Shown here: positions 50,821 through 63,949 of the stretch, piece after piece
How the letters are laid out: the number at the start of each line of letters is the position of its first letter
Position numbering within the stretch: position 1 is the first letter of the stretch
Assembly: GCA_907165065.1 (NCBI GenBank)
Contig: OU015524.1
Location: forward strand, 28,256,295-28,320,294
Length of the DNA stretch: 64,000 bases
Origin: Caprimulgus europaeus
Taxonomy: Eukaryota; Chordata; Aves; Caprimulgiformes; Caprimulgidae
Direction of reading: 5' to 3'
The notes under the pieces: generated by a model
Seen by the model: the letters and a program-made list of their open reading frames with translations, nothing else
Databases searched by the model: none
What the model was told of the DNA's origin: nothing
Program-made: the position numbers and the translations under genes

Positions 50821-52064
50821 GGTGGAGAGAGGGGTCACATAATAATTGATAAGGTCAGGCCTAGTAAGAAAATATCCAAAGAATCACAAGAGAACACCAG
50901 ATTACACTGAAAAATTGCTTATCTGAGAAAGGGACAGAAAAGTCCATACTCTTTATAACTTTTGTATGCTACATACAGTAATGTTTATTTCTGCTTGGAA
51001 TTTTTAGTCTTTAAAAATGCTTTTTGAGCTGCTACATTTTGTCTCAGCTGGTCTTTCCCTTTTACCCCATCATGATACTTGCAATACCTATATTATTCCT
51101 GTAAGGGTTCCCTTGAGGCTCACTATATCTCCTGTTAATATAAGCCCTAGAATGGAACACAACATTCATGGTAAACTGCATGGGTTTGGTCCCACTTAAA
51201 ACCCTTTTTTTGTCTGTGTGGGCTTTTTGTTTGTTTGCTTTTAATTTGAATCCAGTTATTTGAGTATATTTCTCTCAACTATAGTGGTTTAACCAAATGA
51301 ATGCTTCCAGTCTGAAGTCAATAGCTGTTATCTTCTCCATAGAGAGACTGGGAGGTTCAGCTTATCTTCTCTGAAGGACTGTAGCCTCTCTTGTTAAAAA
51401 GACCACTCACAGCAAAACATTCTGATTTCTGATGACAACTGGCTGCTGCGGAAGCAACTGTGACACAGTCAATTCACTATTCTGGACTCCAGTTTTGTGG
51501 GCAGAGCAGACAGGCTATGGTGGACATTAGAGGTTGAAAACAAGTAGATTTTATAATTAATAAACATGCCACAGAAAATATTGAAACAGATGTAAGGGAA
51601 ATTAATCTATACTGTACAGAAATCACACTGGGGCATTTCCTGAGGTTGAAAGCTTCCTATAAATATGCTAGCATTTTTTTTTCTTTTTCCCAGCAACAGC
51701 AGAAATGTTTCACAGCTTGTAGAATAACCTTTCTCCTGACTTTTACCCCATCCCATATGTCAGTCTGATCTGACAGAAAGTACATAGAACACAACCAATG
51801 TTTAAGATATAAGGAGAAAATCATCAGGAGTGAAAAGCAATTATATATTGCTCTGCCTTCTGTGTCTTTGCTCCCCATTCTTCTCTTAATATGAGGTGTG
51901 TGTAGAGTTTTTATGGGAATATTTGGGTTATATTATGACCAAACTTCATCATAATTACTCTATTTTCAGCCCCTCCTCCCCCCCCAAAAAAAAATAAATC
52001 ACAGTGTTCATAAAATGAAAGCATAGGTCCAACTCAGACTATTTGTTGTGACATTAAAAAAAAA
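50821..52064. other. Non-coding DNA
   Basis: AT-rich. It includes an eight-C run followed by nine A (51978-51994). No gene or repeat family was recognised. Confidence 0.6.
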
Positions 52065-52126
52065 ACAAGTTAAAAGTAAAAGGGATAAAATACAAACAAG
52101 TTAAAATAAAAGGGATAAATTATATG
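52065..52126. repeat. 31-bp direct tandem duplication, two copies
   Basis: The unit starting acaagttaaaagtaaaaggg at 52065 is repeated from 52096 with one base (G) missing and a few terminal changes. The high identity suggests a fairly recent duplication, or slippage in A-rich sequence. Confidence 0.8.
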
Positions 52127-52851
52127 TTAATGCACACAAGGTCTCTTCATTGCTTTATACAGCAAAGAAGGAATGTCCTACATGTGAAGACAAATATCAG
52201 CTGCTCAAAATGCACTGCCAGCTTTGGACATGGCAATAGATAGCACTTTCCACTACAAGCCTTTCTTTTTTAGACCAGAAAAATATGTTGTGTGTATGGT
52301 TATATATATTCAATATAAAGATGCAGATATCAAGACAGTCACATAAATTTCTACCACAAACTACTAAAGCATGGATAAAGTGTCACACAGTTTCTTAAAT
52401 GCGCATCACATAGTTGCCAAAATCTCACTAACTGCTCTTATTTTTCAACATCAAAAATAGATTCAGACATTTTTAAGATCTATATTGATTTGACTGACAG
52501 TAACTGACTCTGAATTACTACATCTATATTTAGAAATCTCTGTACACACAGTTTACTGCACTGGGAGTCACACTCAGCTATTCATACATTGTTTCCAGAA
52601 GTGATGGGTTGTACCAACTGCTAGGATTCATCATATGAAGTCAGCCATGAGGTTTTTCATTGTGCTTCTCATTGCCCTTAATAAGCAAGTCTCAGAACCC
52701 AAGATCCTCTTGATATTTTGGGAAAAAGAAATTAATACATATGCGGGCTACATATGTACAGATGCATTGATAGATTATCTGCTTTCTACGTTTCTAAACA
52801 TTGGAGCTTTCAGCTTATTTTAATTAAAATGATACTGAAGAGTAAGAGTAA

Positions 52852-52888
52852 TAAAGATTTTATTTGCTGTTTGCAAATAAAATCTTTA
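52852..52888. repeat. Perfect inverted repeat: 16-bp arms, 5-nt loop
   Basis: Arm taaagattttatttgc (52852-52867) is the exact reverse complement of gcaaataaaatcttta (52873-52888), separated by tgttt. Pairing does not extend beyond the arms. It could form a hairpin or cruciform, or be the remnant of a short palindromic element. Confidence 0.9.
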
Positions 52889-53389
52889 CATTCAAAAGGT
52901 AACTCAGGAGATATGCAAGCAGCTTCCACTTGCGAGACCTGACTGCGGAGAAGAATCTAAGAATTCCAGAAAAACTTATTTTTCAGTTGGAAAGAAGTTA
53001 ATCATAGACTGAAGATCAGTGGACAAGAAACAGTTACAGTGGGAAAAAAAAGTATTCCCAGTTTTCAAAAGTCAGAAAGTGTCCAAAACAAAATCAGACA
53101 GAATGACTCCCTATCCCTTATTTTAAGAACAATACCTTACTTTATTTATTTCTTGTCTGTCTTTAAAGATCAAAACAAAATATAGACATTAGGTAACCTT
53201 ATTTTCGATGTAGAATTTCACTGCAGGAATTTATTAACAAAAACTAACAACAGAAAAATAAAAAATTATTTCAAATAAATTATCTGCATTAATACAGTAA
53301 CTTGCACATCTGAAATAAAACACAGTTATCTAGTTGCATCATTCAAATTTTACTGTTTAAATCTTGATGTTACCCCAGACTCCTATTTT

Positions 53390-53405
53390 TGTACATATAT
53401 GTACA
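53390..53405. repeat. 16-bp perfect palindrome
   Basis: tgtacatatatgtaca reads the same on both strands. Probably a local AT-rich palindrome without known function. Confidence 0.8.
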
Positions 53406-56400
53406 GATATAGCATATAAAGAAAAAGAATACTTCTGGAAATGTTTCATTCCCCCCCTTCCAAAGAACTGTTGCCTGAAATTCATTCAAATGTACTTGTC
53501 CTCCAAAACAATAGTTTACACTTTTGCAGTACATTAAAATTCAAATATTCTAAATTGCTTTATCAACTTATTTTAGAAATCCCATTGAAATGTAAAGGAA
53601 AAGAAGCATGAAATAAATTTCTAGAATAGCTGTAGTCTGCCCTAAAATTAGTTTAGGCAGGATTTTCCTGTATTTGAAGATTTATCCTGCATACCTTCTG
53701 TGGGGAAGATTCTGCATAGTGTCTACTGGCCCAAGGCACTGAAAATACAGAGCAAAGTGATGAAGACCAAAGATTGTCTCTAACTGGGAATTTTTAGCTT
53801 ATTGCTTTCCTTTCACAAATCACAGACTTGCTAGTGACTCTAACGATTATATTCCACTGATACGAGATCCCTAAAAAAACTTCTCCCTTCCAGATTGAGT
53901 TGGAAGATCATTTCACACATCTCAATAAAGACAAATATTTGCCACAGGGCTACAGTTTGTGCAGAAGTTTCTCAGCTGTTCACATCAGTGAATTGTCAGG
54001 TACAAGTATCAGAACAAAGGAAAAAAAATTGGTATAGGCTCTAAGAAAAAACCTATTTTGGCAAAAATGATAAATTATATGAAAAAAAGCTAAGTGCTAA
54101 AAAAAGCAATAAAAATATACCACAGTTTAGTTTTACATCATTCATACAAACCACTTGGTTGCAACAGTAAATTAAGTAATACAATTCTTCAAGTTTCACC
54201 AGATTTTAAATTATATATCATAGTAGAAGAAAGTTTACTATTCTAAGCATTGTATTAGCTCTTCTTTCAGCAGTGTACATAACTAAAAACTCCGTTTAAC
54301 AGAGCTTAACTTTCTGTTGTGACTGAGGTGTCCAGGTATGACAATCTCAGTGTAGTTTTGAAAGTTATTAATATGTATATGACAGGTTCATAATTAATTT
54401 TCAATTTGATCTTTTTCAGACAACAGTGAATGTTAATTAAAAGTCTCTGAAAATACAGCATAAATTAAAATTCCACTTATTTCAACTTTGACAGTGTAGC
54501 ACCATTTATAGGTAGTGGTGTTACTGTTAGCAGTTCCACTCTGCCTACAAATTACCTGAAAATTAATATTTGCTTTCAGTTAAATAGCTACCAAGGTGCA
54601 TTACCAGCAAGTCATTCTTCAACCATGAGCAGCATGTAACAAAATTTTGTCAAAATGATTTAAGTATAATGTGTATTTTACTTTCAGCATGTAGATTTTT
54701 TATAGCACATCCCCGCAGTTACTGAAAAATATCAGAATATTTTCCAGCTTATAGGAATGGCTTCTGACTATTAAGAAAGGATATACAAATGCAGTTTTTA
54801 AGTTCTACATGAAGGGAACTGGAAATAATGATGGAGATAATATCAGCGGTTTTTAAAATGTACAAAGAGTTTTTACAATGCAGTCTGAACTTGGACATTC
54901 TCTTGTCCTCATACTTACAAAGAATTAAAGAAACTAAGGTTAATTCTTCAAGAAGAGATAGATGACCCCCATCCTTGACTTGATTTTAGACATCCTCAGC
55001 CATTGAAATACCAATGGCTTTATTTCCTTTCTGTAGCTCTTCCAAACGCAGCTGATCTCCATGGTTTTGTCCATGTTTTGTCTTCATAGATTTTTCTGAA
55101 ATTCCTGGATTTTTTTGTGAGATCAGGCATTTCTTTAGTCATTATTTGTGCCATTTATTGTTGACCAAAGATAACCAATTTACATAAATTATGTGATCAA
55201 AATAGGTCTGCCATTATTTAAATACTTATAAAAAAATTAGAAAATTTAAAATTCAGATTTGAACTTTAGCAAATGACACTTCTACAGTCTGATTCAGCAG
55301 TTTTCTCTAACAAAGCTGTCTATTCATGAAGTCATAAAACTACAGATGGAGGTTTGAAAATGAATAGACATGAGTTACTCGCATCAAGAGTCATACACTA
55401 AGTAATTATATAGCATTCACCTTTAAACCTTTGTTCTCTCAGTTTCTTACCACTTGTGAAATGATTAATATCTTTTCCTATCCAAATAGGACAGTGGGAA
55501 GAATATTTTCTTCATTCAAATACCTTTAGGCAGAACACAGAAATGCAATGAATATTGATTAGGTTAGTAGTCATCTTGAAATTAAAAAGAAATTAATCTG
55601 TAACTGTAAAGAAATCCACAGCACAGCTTAAAAGAGCAAAGATAAATTGAAATGTATTCAGATTGACAAATATATATTTTTAAAAGAAACTGGAACTAAT
55701 AACAGTTGAATTGTGTATTTATCACAAATACCCATAAGCAAAAAATACATTGTATTTACATAACGCAGTACTGAGACAACATTAAACGAAGGCCAGTATA
55801 TCTATTATTCAGTGCATACTATGTCCTTCATAGGAAATTATGAGCTAGTATGGCACATGTAGTAGCACCTCAATGTTCTTCACATCAGACCAGAGGAATT
55901 GATGCCATGTATTTCTCTGAAAAATCACCACTAAGCCACACTGTTTAAAATTAGATTTTCCATGAGCAATCCACATAATATTTTTCCTTTTTTCACATCA
56001 TGAGTCTATTGAAGAGATGCTAATCTCCATGCAGATACTTCACAATTCACAGTCATGAACTATGTTCTCAAAGTTACCAACCAGAAAAACAAAGAAGGGT
56101 AACAAAAAGACCTTTTCTCAGCTTGGGTCTATGAGAATTATCTTCTCTCTTCCTCCCCTCCCAAGTCTCCCCTCCTCCTCTCCAAAAAATCCCTTTAGGT
56201 ATCTGTTTGACTGAGTGCAAAAATTACCAAAGCATAAGTAATTCAAACCCTTCAGGTTTCAGGCCCAACTGCCAGATGAAACAGAGAGCGCACTGGGTTC
56301 AAGTGCCATCATTTCCCTGCATCGCAGGTTGGGGAGACGTGAGAAAGATGCTGTGGCGCAGCACTCCATTTAAGGTTATTTTCAGGAACTACAAAATCTA

Positions 56401-56484
56401 CCTCTCTGTTTTTCATGACTGCTGGAGCTGAAAAGCTTCAAAAATCAGTTCCCAAGAAAACTCTTTTGATTGTAACTCACTGTC

Positions 56485-56965
56485 ACTGGAGGCCCAGGCC
56501 CTGAGGGAACCTGCAGCCTGTCTCCCTGACTCACCCCAGAGCCTCCCCCAACTCTGCCCGTGGCTCAGGACTCCATTTCAGCCAGGCCTGTGGCCATCAG
56601 CCCCTGCCTGGGCTCACGGCCAGGGTGCTGCCTGGGCCAGCATTTCCCTGGGAGGGTCCCCCAGCCAGCGCCTGGCAGCCAAGGCCTGTCCTCCTGCCTT
56701 AGCCAGGAGTGGGCAGCTCCCTGGGGACAGAGTAGGGTGAGGCCAGGCCAGGCTGTGGGCCTGCCAGTGAGCCTAGCTTGGTGGGGCCCATGGCCGGGCA
56801 GGGCAGGGCCGTGGGGAGCGAAAGACTGGCCCTGCCTCAGCATGGCTGGGGCAGGGGCTGATGGTCCCAGGGGCTGACACAGGGTCCTAGGCTGTGGGCA
56901 GGTGGGGGGAGCCTTAGGGGTTCAGGCAGGGACACTGGGGCCTGTTGGTGTCCCCAGGGCCCTAG
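56485..56965. repeat. Isolated GC-rich, CpG-depleted block (unidentified)
   Basis: About 480 bp rich in CCTGG, GGCC, CAGGG and GGGGC-type words, set sharply within AT-rich DNA. Only about six CpGs occur despite the high GC, so it is not a CpG island; cytosine methylation and decay are likely. Open frames of 105 codons (plus, 56560-56877) and 92 codons (minus, 56565-56843) overlap and consist of G/P/A/W/L-rich composition-driven sequence. A 15-bp inverted repeat (ccatcagcccctgcc at 56594-56608; its complement at 56850-56864) frames much of the block. A G-quadruplex-capable motif lies at 56796-56816. It may be a degenerate GC-rich minisatellite or a lineage-specific element. I do not recognise the family. 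Confidence 0.4.
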
Positions 56966-57071
56966 GACAGGAATCCTGAAAAAAATAAGTCATTCTTTGA
57001 GCTGTACAGTCACCTACCCAGGGCTTTAGAAACAAGTAGACACTGTTTTTCCAGCAATATCCCCAGTCCCT

Positions 57072-57145
57072 GGTCTTTTGGGCCCTTAACCTTTTTTCTG
57101 ACTCAGCTGTCCAATTTATAAAATGAGCATAAGAATATCTACTTT
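57072..57145 (+). mobile_element. MIR/CORE-SINE-like relic
   Basis: The text cttttgggcccttaaccttt, then tttctgactcagctgtccaa, then tttataaaatgagcataaga and atatctac, follows the MIR consensus block by block: ccttgggcaagtcacttaac, ctctgtgcctcagtttcctc, atctgtaaaatggggataat, agtacctac. The recognisable part corresponds to the SINE's central region. The 5' tRNA-like part is not clear. Plus orientation; ends approximate. Confidence 0.6.
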
Positions 57146-60100
57146 TGAAGAAATTTGACACTGGTCATCATGTTCTCAAAGCAGTCAATATTACCACATT
57201 ACAGAACTATGAACGAGAGGCCAAAAAGATAATTTTGTTTTGTTCTGACTAGTAGTGTCATTCATCAGAGATGTATCACAGATGGAGAAAGAGGAAAAAC
57301 ATTTTGTTGTGTTTCCCTTCTCCCTCTCACAAAATTAATGCATTTACAGGTGCTGTTGAAATATAATTTACATCTTTTAACCTCCATCTGTGTCATTTGC
57401 AGGAGTTATGATAACACATCATCAATCCTCTACTCCCATCCCCATGGAAACTGCCATCAAACCGAGAAAAATGGGACAGAATGCTTTAAACTAATCACTT
57501 CTCAATGGAAGAAGGCCTTTTTTCTATAGCTGTTTCCATAGGATCAGAAGCCATTGCTGGTTGCCTAATTGTTTAAAATTTTGTCCTGTGCATAAGCAAG
57601 TGCTCAGCCTTTTTAAATGTGACTTTTTTTTTTTTTTAACCAGGCTTGTAAAGCAGAATTTGTGAGTCTGATTCTTCTCCTATCCCACCAGCTGTCAGTC
57701 ATCAAAAACTTATTAACTCAGTAGAGTTTCACCAGTTTGAAATCAGCATGGAAGAAGTTCCCCCATTTAATTTTGGAAGAAAGTTTTCAGTGGGATGAAT
57801 GAAAGAGAGAACACATTTTCATTCCACAAGGTAGCTCAGCACCATTGTGAAAGGAAGAACTCCTGGGCTGGTACTGTCAGCCAATACTGGAAAAGGTTAT
57901 ATATCAGGAGATGGAGGCTGTGGTCATAAAGATCCAATAGACTTCTTTTGTGACTTTTTGTTCTCACCTATGCCACCTTTATACTCATTTCTAATCTACA
58001 AAAATAAGAAAAAATGGAATATCAGGTTCTATTGAGAAGTAATACCAACTGGCAACACTTCAGCTTGCTGTGAATTCAGAAGGCATATTTTGCTATATAT
58101 TTCCTTGCATAACTACTGCAAGGCAAATCTCAGTTATTTTTAGGTTTATAGACTAGCCCTGTCCTAGGAAATCTCCTTTGACGTAAACAAGAATATTCAC
58201 ATGAATAACACCTTCTGAGTACAGTTTTTGTGTTAAAGGTGTAGAGCTAGATCTCAAAATAATTTATTAAAATGATATACACTTGCCCATGAGAGTGTAT
58301 GTGATTGGGTATGTCTCTGCTCTGGTCAGAGCATCGGATTCTGTAAAAATCTAATTATTGAAACTGCTAAAGGCGCAGATTATCATTAATTCAGACAATG
58401 ATACTAGTCCAGGAGAGGAGCATAAAAAAATTTCCAACTATACCCCAGTGTTTCACAAATAAAATATTCCAGGAAAAAAAATGTTCATTATACAATAAAA
58501 CCTTAAAAAGATGAAGTTTTTTTGGAACCCACAGTCCTGTGTTCAGAATCCTGTAGTGAGACCAGCTGCAATCATTAAAAACCTCAGCAGCTTATGGGAG
58601 TGGAAAGAGGAATAAGACCAAAGTGTCTAAAATGGTCAGGGTCAACAAATTTTTGAACTTAATGGGTATGTGACAGTTTTGTTGAACAGAGCTTCAGTCT
58701 TGTTGTTTAGGTGCCAGGACATCCTGAGGTGCAGAAATGGGATAATCAATTTGAGAACTCTGCCTGGAGCACCTTGTTGTGAGAGGTAGCTTGAACCCAT
58801 TGGGCTTAACATCAGGACACAACTTTCTCCTCTGGATCTCCTGAAAACTTTTCATTGATCTTAAGACTAGCAATTAGCTGTGGCACAGGACAGATGCTGA
58901 CCACACCTGAGAGCCAAAGTTATTAGGAACAGCTGATTTTGAAAACAGTTTCTTCAGAATCATTCAGCACATTCTTACTTATCCTGGTGAGTTTAATCTT
59001 CAGGGCAGTAACTCAGTTAAAAAACTCCTCTAACCTTTGATTGTTTAGCAACAAAAATCAAATCAACTTCCCTATTGACACTTTTATAAAAAGTTTTATA
59101 AACATTTTGTCTTCAGCAAAACCCAAAAGGCTGTTGTAGGAAAGCACTGTTGAGAGCTTTTCAGATAAAAGCAAGACAAAGCCAAAGACAGCCATGCTTT
59201 CTTAAAATCGATGTTAAGTGATCAGTTCAATTTTTCTGGAGATACATGACCACTGGCTACATCAAGGTCTTTACTCTCTTCTCTTGGGTCTTTTCTGGCC
59301 TTCCTTTCAAAGTCCTCATACCTTCATTCAGAGTCCTCCCAGACTCAAAATACCATGGCTAAAACCAGGCTTTTTTCTGGAAAGTGCACAGGAGCCGAGA
59401 GAAACTTACAATCCTAGCTTGCCTCTGGCTATTGTTTGTTTAGCCTGTAAAATGCCACACATCCCAATTCTGATGTACAAACTGCAGAACAAAAAGCAAT
59501 GCATTCTTTTTGCTCTCACAACTTACCTGGAAAGGAAAAATAGAACTGCACTACAATCCCTTGGTCAATATTAAAAGTTGTGCAAATAGTCTAAGATTCA
59601 CTTTTCAGTTATTCTATTCTATTTCATATTTTTGTGATTCTGGAAAAGCTGATACTTCAAATTAAAAATTTGCTCTAGGACTTAGTGTCAGAGGTTTTGG
59701 TCTTTATATTTCTTATTATTAATCTGTATCCTCCAAGGAAGAATGCTGGTATTGTTTGCAGAAGTAATTTTTCCGAGTCTCATCACTATGGGTCTTGAGA
59801 TTGTTTTCATTAATTAGTGATCATTATGTATCAGTCTTGCTCATTTGTTCCATCTAGGGGATAATCCCTGTCTTCAGATGCCATTGGTTTGAATAAGAGT
59901 CTCCTGCATACATTGAAATTTTTATTCTTCCTGTTCATGGGTTTTTGTTTTGTTTTCTTTTAGTATTTGAAAAAAAAAAAGATAAAATTAAAAAAACACT
60001 TTGGAAAAATAAATTGCATGTACATAATGATAGAATCCTTCCCCCCACCCCCAACTAGGTTATTTTGGGTCACATTTCATTTTCACATCAAGAAAAAACT

Positions 60101-63100
60101 GGATGAATAGTGAATGGGAAAGTATCGTAATTGGAATCCTGCTGGTTTATGCAGGCCTGCACATCTGGAATAGGGTGGGAAAAGAGAAACAGAAGAGTGG
60201 GAAAGGCTGGATCCGCCTCACTAGACAAAACCAGGGAGTCTGGAAAGCACATGTAGTCTGGTTTCTTAAGTTACAGAGAAAGTTAGCACTCAGAAAAGAA
60301 AATGTTCGGCCATAAGCCTTTCCTCCCCACATATGTTCAGAAGTGCTCCTGTTCTGTTTGAAGCAATACCTCAGCCACCTCCATTAGTTACTTTCTATGA
60401 ACATGTGGGCTACGCTCCTCCTCTGCAGGCCCCAGTGAGCACTTAACTGAGGTGGCAAAGTGACTCTTCTCCAGCCAGCTTCCTAGTTACAGATTAACAG
60501 GAACAGCCCTGGTGCCATACAGCAATTTAGACAAGCAAACACATTCATTCATGTGACTGATAAAATATGTTTGCTTTGTGTTAAAGAATCTATAAAAGCC
60601 TTTTCTAACACTACTATTGAAAAAAGTCATGGAGGTTTCATTGGTGGTAAACAACTTCAGTGCCTTATCTGGGTCGCTATGGTGTTACACACATGGGTCT
60701 GCGCCCGGTGGCCTTTACAGCTCTTTGGAGGCTTCATCTTGGACTCCAGCTGAGCCCTCAGGCAGGGAAAGAGCATAGGCATGGCTAGTGAAATAACTGT
60801 GAAAATTACCACCCTGTCTTGCAGATGAGAGGAGTGGCACATTGACCCCAAGGATGCAGGCCTGCAGTCACTCCACAGAGAGGAAGAAATGCCACCTCAC
60901 TCTCACATCTCCTAAGAGCTCCAAAGCATGCAGCCAAGCCATTTGTACACTGAAGTCCAGAAGAGAGACAATGCATGCCATTTGCTAAATATATGCTACA
61001 GGAAGAAGCCACAGGGCTACATTAGTATTCAAAGACAGTGACATTGTGGTGATGTACACTGTCAGGAAGTATCATATAACCCAAGCACTATTATTTTTAT
61101 TACCATTATTTTGTCATCTCCATCTTATTTAGCTCTCCACTTCCCAATCCATCATACAACATAATTACATTCAATGAATGAGATCTCAAGTTACATTACA
61201 AAAAGAAACTCATTCTTAGAAGTTTCTCGACTGAGTCATAAGCAATTAAAAACATCTCTGAGTGCTCCGTTTAATTTTCTTGAATGGAAGTAGCCTTAGA
61301 AGTAGGTAGAAGTAATTTCCTTTGCAGCAGCGCCATGAATTCATATTATGACATATGAATAATGCATTGTTCCATTTAAAACAGCTGAAGAGCCAGCATG
61401 GTCTGCTAAAAGCTGGACCTATTGGCAATATAAAGTAGGGGAGTGAAGTTCTGCAAATAAGTCAAACACAAGTAATGCAGGACCTGGGAACCCTGGGGTA
61501 ACCTCCTCTGTCAGGCACGGGGGGCCTTATAGAAGAGGGGACCTCTTCTTCTTTTAAGCACAAAGTTGATTGAAGAGGTGTTAAAAAAAAGTAACTTAAT
61601 AAAACTAGTTTCCTTCATGTAGGACAAGTTATTTGTGTGTCTCAGACACCTGACCATGAGCAAGGTCCAGATAATTCCCACTGAGAGTAGAGATCTGGCA
61701 AAAAAACATACTTCCCTCAGTGATAGTGTTGCTGAAACAGAATATTCGTCATAGCCAGCACTGCAAGATTTTATAACTAACCCTTCCAGATTTTAGAACA
61801 GAGATGGTCTACACCTTACATCAGGTGTATTCATTCTACAGCTGACTGCACAGCTCTAACACCCTTAATATCACTTTGTCTTTGCTGGGTGCAGTAATCC
61901 CTGGCTAACAGGCTCACCTTAAGTACATGGCCAAGAGACTGGGAAAAATGGTGTAGAAGTGTGTTTAGGACCATAACTGGGTTTGGAATCCTCTCTTAGT
62001 TCTGCGAAACAGTGTACTTGTTTAAAAAAAGCCACAGCTATAAAAGCAAAAATCTTAGTTCTGAATTAATGATTGCATAATCAGGACCGACACTTTGGTA
62101 TTTTTCTGCTCTGGCTAATCTCAGTGCCTTCTGCAGAATATATAAAGTGATCCTCCACAATTTCTATTGGCTGCCTGGACAAAAAGGTTCTTTGTGCACT
62201 GCAGGACCAAAAGCATTACATACAGTAAATATTTGAGCTGAAGGTGTGCTACTGATGGGTTTGTACCCACTATGGTTATTTTATGTTGTTCACGTTGCTG
62301 GCTTGCCTCCCACTTTGTGGCACAGTAAAGTAAACGACTGCTCAGAAAGCTTTTGAGCAGGAACAAATCTTCTACATAATATACAAATTGCAACAGATGA
62401 TTGCTACTTTAGACAATGAAAATTATGTTATTTTTAGTAGCTGGGAGAATTTAGGTTTCTTAGAATACGTAATATACTGTAATGACTCACCGGCTATTAT
62501 TGAATACTAGAATACCATCTTAATTTATTTCAGCTCCACCTAGAAAGGTCAACGTATAGAAATATGATCACTTCTGCAAACAAGATGAAATTCTCCTGTG
62601 TTTATAGTGGGGCTCATCTCATTTAGCCTTAACTAACTAGAAGGTGAACAAACTTCAAGTTAGTTAACTAGGTATTGCTACACTAGCATGAACAGCTTTG
62701 ATAGAACAACAATTACTTTGCTTCAATTTTAGAAGTAGCCAAAGCAACTGCTTGAGATAGGCGCAACTTTTAGACAGTTAAACTATATGAAGTTAATTCA
62801 TTCTTTGCTGGTGTTTGTGTCTTACTGCTAAGTACAGTTCAAGTACAATACCATTGAGAATGAGAAAAAGAGTCAGAAGATGGACATTTTTTAAAGAGGA
62901 ATTTATTTAATGGCATAGGGACAAACAAGTTACATTTAAGTTACTTCTGCCACCGTTACTTGCCTAAATCCTCCTTTACCAAATGAATAGCCCTATTGAG
63001 ATATCAGTGGCATTAGTCGAAGAGTTAGATAAATAAACCTGGCAGAGTTGACAGCATGATATAACTCTTTTTTCCAAATACCATGTGAATGTGACTTCTA

Positions 63101-63949
63101 TCATATTCGTCTTCCAGTTAAATGCCAAAAACAAGCCAAAGATTTCAAAATCTTATCCTCTCACTATAACTTGAATATATACCAAATCTTGTACATGGTG
63201 AATAAAAACTGGGCCGTGTGCATTAGATAACTTCAAAATCTAAACAAAAAGTATGCCTGAATTTCTAGTTAAGGATTTAACTCAGAGAACTGCTAATAGA
63301 TATCTTGGAACTATCTATTCTCCTCTTGTAGTTTCAACAACTTCATTTCTGCAATATAATATATAAAAATATTTTCCTCTTTGATTCTTGGAGACACAAA
63401 AAATTGGTTATTCTTGAATATTAACCCCTAAACTGAGACAATGGGAACTTCCAGCTGCCAGTCCAATGTATGTCTAAAAAATAATGTGCCCCATGTGGCC
63501 CATAATTTAGCCTTATTCCACAAGACATGCCACAAAGACTTAACAGAACCCTCTTTGAATAAGAACAAAATACTTTACCTTTAATTTAAGGACACAAAAT
63601 AAAACACTGACATGGAACAAAAGATTGCACTAATAAATATTGTGCTCTATATGGATATTTCACTTAATCAGGGGATTTTTAAATTTTATTTGGGGACTTC
63701 TGGAGAGGAAAGAGGAAGAGAAGAAAAGCAGAGAAGTGGTAGGGGGGTTTTACTTTTGCTATGAGTTTTGGAATGGAGAGTTTTGAGCTAAGCTGTCATC
63801 CATTTTTTAAGCCAAAAGCATAATTAAGAAACAGGACAGAATTCTTTAATCAAAGCTGAATTAATTTATAACAGATGTACGATTCCATTAAAACAAAATG
63901 TATTGGCTTCCTGAAGAAATTACATGGTAAAGTTCTGTGGTGTAAGTTT
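57146..63949. other. Non-coding DNA, no gene recognised
   Basis: AT-rich unique sequence with a 15-T run at 57624-57638. The longest open frame is 118 codons (59218-59574, plus), without a domain or clear splice sites. The others are 60-90 codons and several are open on both strands. No RNA gene or further repeat family was recognised by eye. Confidence 0.6.

Larger units (their letters stand above)
52127..56484. other. Very AT-rich non-coding DNA
   Basis: Low GC throughout, with no open frame above about 62 codons between 52.6 and 56.2 kb. It contains the perfect hairpin at 52852-52888 and the palindrome at 53390-53405, listed separately. No repeat family was recognised, although parts could be ancient conserved non-coding DNA. 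Confidence 0.6.

Noticed and set aside
56560..56877. 105-codon frame in the GC-rich block as a coding gene
   Set aside because: The opposite strand is equally open (56565-56843); composition alone explains both, and there is no domain.
56485..56965. CpG-island promoter
   Set aside because: GC is high but only about six CpGs are present, far too few for a CpG island.
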